Assembly: GCA_027366585.1 (NCBI GenBank)
Contig: DAHXNF010000059.1
Coordinates: 1-64,000 of the forward strand
Direction: 5' to 3'
Length of the DNA: 64,000 bases
DNA from: Thermoplasmatales archaeon
GTDB lineage: Archaea > Thermoplasmatota > Thermoplasmata > Thermoplasmatales > Thermoplasmataceae
Shown: one piece after another, positions 62,929-64,000 of the stretch
How positions within the stretch are numbered: the stretch's first letter is position 1
How the letters are laid out: the number at the start of each line of letters is the position of its first letter
Position numbers and translations under genes: made by a program
The notes under the pieces: generated by a model
What the model was told of the DNA's origin: nothing
The model's database searches: none
What the model saw: only the letters and a program-made list of their open reading frames with translations

Positions 62929-63740
62929 TACGGTTCCACCTTAGCCGCTGCGTTGCTAAACCTTGTAGCGACTAATTCATACCTCTTACCCGGGAAATCC
63001 CGTAATGCATCATCGCGCAAATCCTGCTTATCATAAACTGCAAACATAGCAGGCCCCTTCCCAGAAATTGAAGCGTACACTGACCCGCTTTGAAGCAGAT
63101 AGCTAAGCACATCATGATCGTAGCCGAATATGTTCCCATGGATCAGGCCGTTCAAGGCCATGGCCTCGTAATAGAAGCCTCCTTCCACCAAGGCCCTCAA
63201 GGGCTTAATCGAAGGACCTGCCCTTTTTATAGATGAAATATCAATCTTCGATGTTGTCCTTCTTTCATATTTTGGGTAGCATATCAGGATCGGCCTCTCC
63301 TTTACAGGATGACGCAGGATTATCCTGTCGAGCCTGTTGTCTGTGAGCGTAACGCCTCCGTACAACGCACACGAAATATCATCCAGTGCACCTGTTATTG
63401 AAGTACCATTCTCCCTGGAACAAACTGCGGCTAATGTTGCAGCATCGGCCATATCGAGATCGAACGAATTAAGATAGCCCAGCACTATTGCAAGAGTCAG
63501 GGCACTGCTGCTCTTGAGACCCGTTGATCTCGGGATATTGCTTCTTATCCGCACATAGGGGTGGTAATTGCTGCCATATCTCCTGTTGAGGTAATCAAGT
63601 GTCTTCTCAACCGCAATGCTGTTCCTTCTTTGTGATTCAAGTAACTCGATCTCCATGGGCAGATCAATGCCTATTGCAGATCCAATCCCATCTGAAAACG
63701 CAGAGATCACCGATATCCCACCATGTGTGATAACCTTCAA
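62928..63740 (-). CDS. Archaeal-type shikimate kinase (GHMP superfamily)
   Basis: A 270-residue kinase of the GHMP fold, unrelated to bacterial AroK, phosphorylating shikimate at O3. RSNIPRSTGLKSSSALTLAIV is the GHMP phosphate-binding motif (PxxxGLxSS), and YASISGKGPAMFAVY the C-terminal GHMP motif. The TTG start at 63740 overlaps the aroE stop (TTGA), and it shares one base with aroA, forming a tight aroE-kinase-aroA operon. Confidence 0.95.
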   Translation of the reverse strand: MKVITHGGISVISAFSDGIGSAIGIDLPMEIELLESQRRNSIAVEKTLDYLNRRYGSNYHPYVRIRSNIPRSTGLKSSSALTLAIVLGYLNSFDLDMADAATLAAVCSRENGTSITGALDDISCALYGGVTLTDNRLDRIILRHPVKERPILICYPKYERRTTSKIDISSIKRAGPSIKPLRALVEGGFYYEAMALNGLIHGNIFGYDHDVLSYLLQSGSVYASISGKGPAMFAVYDKQDLRDDALRDFPGKRYELVATRFSNAAAKVEP

Positions 63741-64000
63741 GTCTGGCTCTCCTTGAATTTCAGGTATTCGTTTCTGAAGGCATCTTCGACTTCTCCTATT
63801 CTGGATCCAAAGAGTTTATGTAATGTTGCAAGCCCCTGTCCAATGAACATTTCCTCTCCGTTCAGGGTACTCCACCCGGCATCTTCCATGATCTTCAGAA
63901 ACACTGTTCTGGCTGGGTTGTATACCAGATCGATTGCGACTCCTGCAAAATCCTTCGAGGCAGGTGGTTCTGGAAGTACTCTCTCCGCAGAATCAGGAGT
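63737..64000 (-). CDS. aroE: Shikimate dehydrogenase, C-terminal part (cut by window edge)
   Basis: Eighty-seven codons are visible, reading in frame to TGA at 63739-63737; the gene continues beyond base 64000. AIDLVYNPARTVFL and WSTLNGEEMFIGQGLATLHKLFG are the highly conserved C-terminal motifs of AroE (DxVYxPxxTxxL and NGxxMLxxQgaxxFxxwtG). It reduces 3-dehydroshikimate with NADPH. First visible gene of the shikimate operon. Confidence 0.93.
   Translation of the reverse strand, partial: TPDSAERVLPEPPASKDFAGVAIDLVYNPARTVFLKIMEDAGWSTLNGEEMFIGQGLATLHKLFGSRIGEVEDAFRNEYLKFKESQT

Overview
The window looks like a chromosomal segment of an acidophilic archaeon of the order Thermoplasmatales (Ferroplasma, Cuniculiplasma or Thermoplasma-like). 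This rests on gene content seen directly: an archaeal proteasome alpha subunit, RadA, pelota, SBDS, a GINS subunit, RtcB, archaeal-type GAPDH, isopentenyl phosphate kinase followed by type 2 IPP isomerase, a thermopsin-type acid protease, very large Ser/Thr/Asn-rich surface proteins, and an archaeal RNase P RNA. Promoters carry TATA boxes 20 to 40 bases before the first codon, many genes look leaderless, and TTG and GTG starts are frequent.

Layout. 1-0.7 kb: decayed mobile DNA. 0.7-5.4 kb: a two-gene mercury resistance unit (separate HMA metal-binding protein plus MerA), a solitary DNA methyltransferase and a phosphate:H+ symporter-type MFS transporter whose promoter holds two phased palindromes. 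5.7-7.2 kb: an ABC permease gene broken by two in-frame stops. 7.2-12.3 kb: an accessory island on the 3' side of a tRNA-Ala gene, with one VapBC and three RelE-type toxin-antitoxin modules, an IS256-type transposase remnant and a set of degenerate repeats resembling the tRNA 3' end that separate the modules.

12.6-23.7 kb: glycosyltransferases of family 2, SAM methyltransferases, an aldo/keto reductase and a nucleotidyltransferase, probably for surface glycan or lipoglycan synthesis. They surround the isoprenoid operon (IPK, IDI-2, ZPR1 zinc finger). 23.9-28.6 kb: M61 peptidase and the ACT protein/RadA/GAPDH operon. 28.8-37.5 kb: a 1238-residue surface protein with a cytoplasmic winged-helix tail, an Old Yellow Enzyme-type oxidoreductase, an ABC transporter pair and a small surface protein. 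37.6-39.8 kb: UbiX, Mut7-C protein, pelota and tRNA-Glu. 39.9-42.1 kb: a membrane-anchored PD-(D/E)XK nuclease-like protein and a K+ channel.

42.7-47.0 kb is one uninterrupted reading frame that joins a truncated, cluster-defective radical SAM protein to a complete thermopsin precursor; it is best read as a pseudogene plus a separate gene. 47.0-50.6 kb: a glycosyltransferase, a small zinc protein, RNase P RNA, a VOC protein, GINS and a TatD-like hydrolase. 50.7-52.9 kb: proteasome alpha and SBDS, normally operon partners, are separated by a dead TnpB remnant. 53-64 kb: GNAT/winged-helix pair, RtcB, an amidohydrolase, a surface glycoprotein, ArgS, and the shikimate genes aroA, shikimate kinase and aroE (cut by the window edge).

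No CRISPR array, rRNA gene, integrase gene or replication origin was seen.
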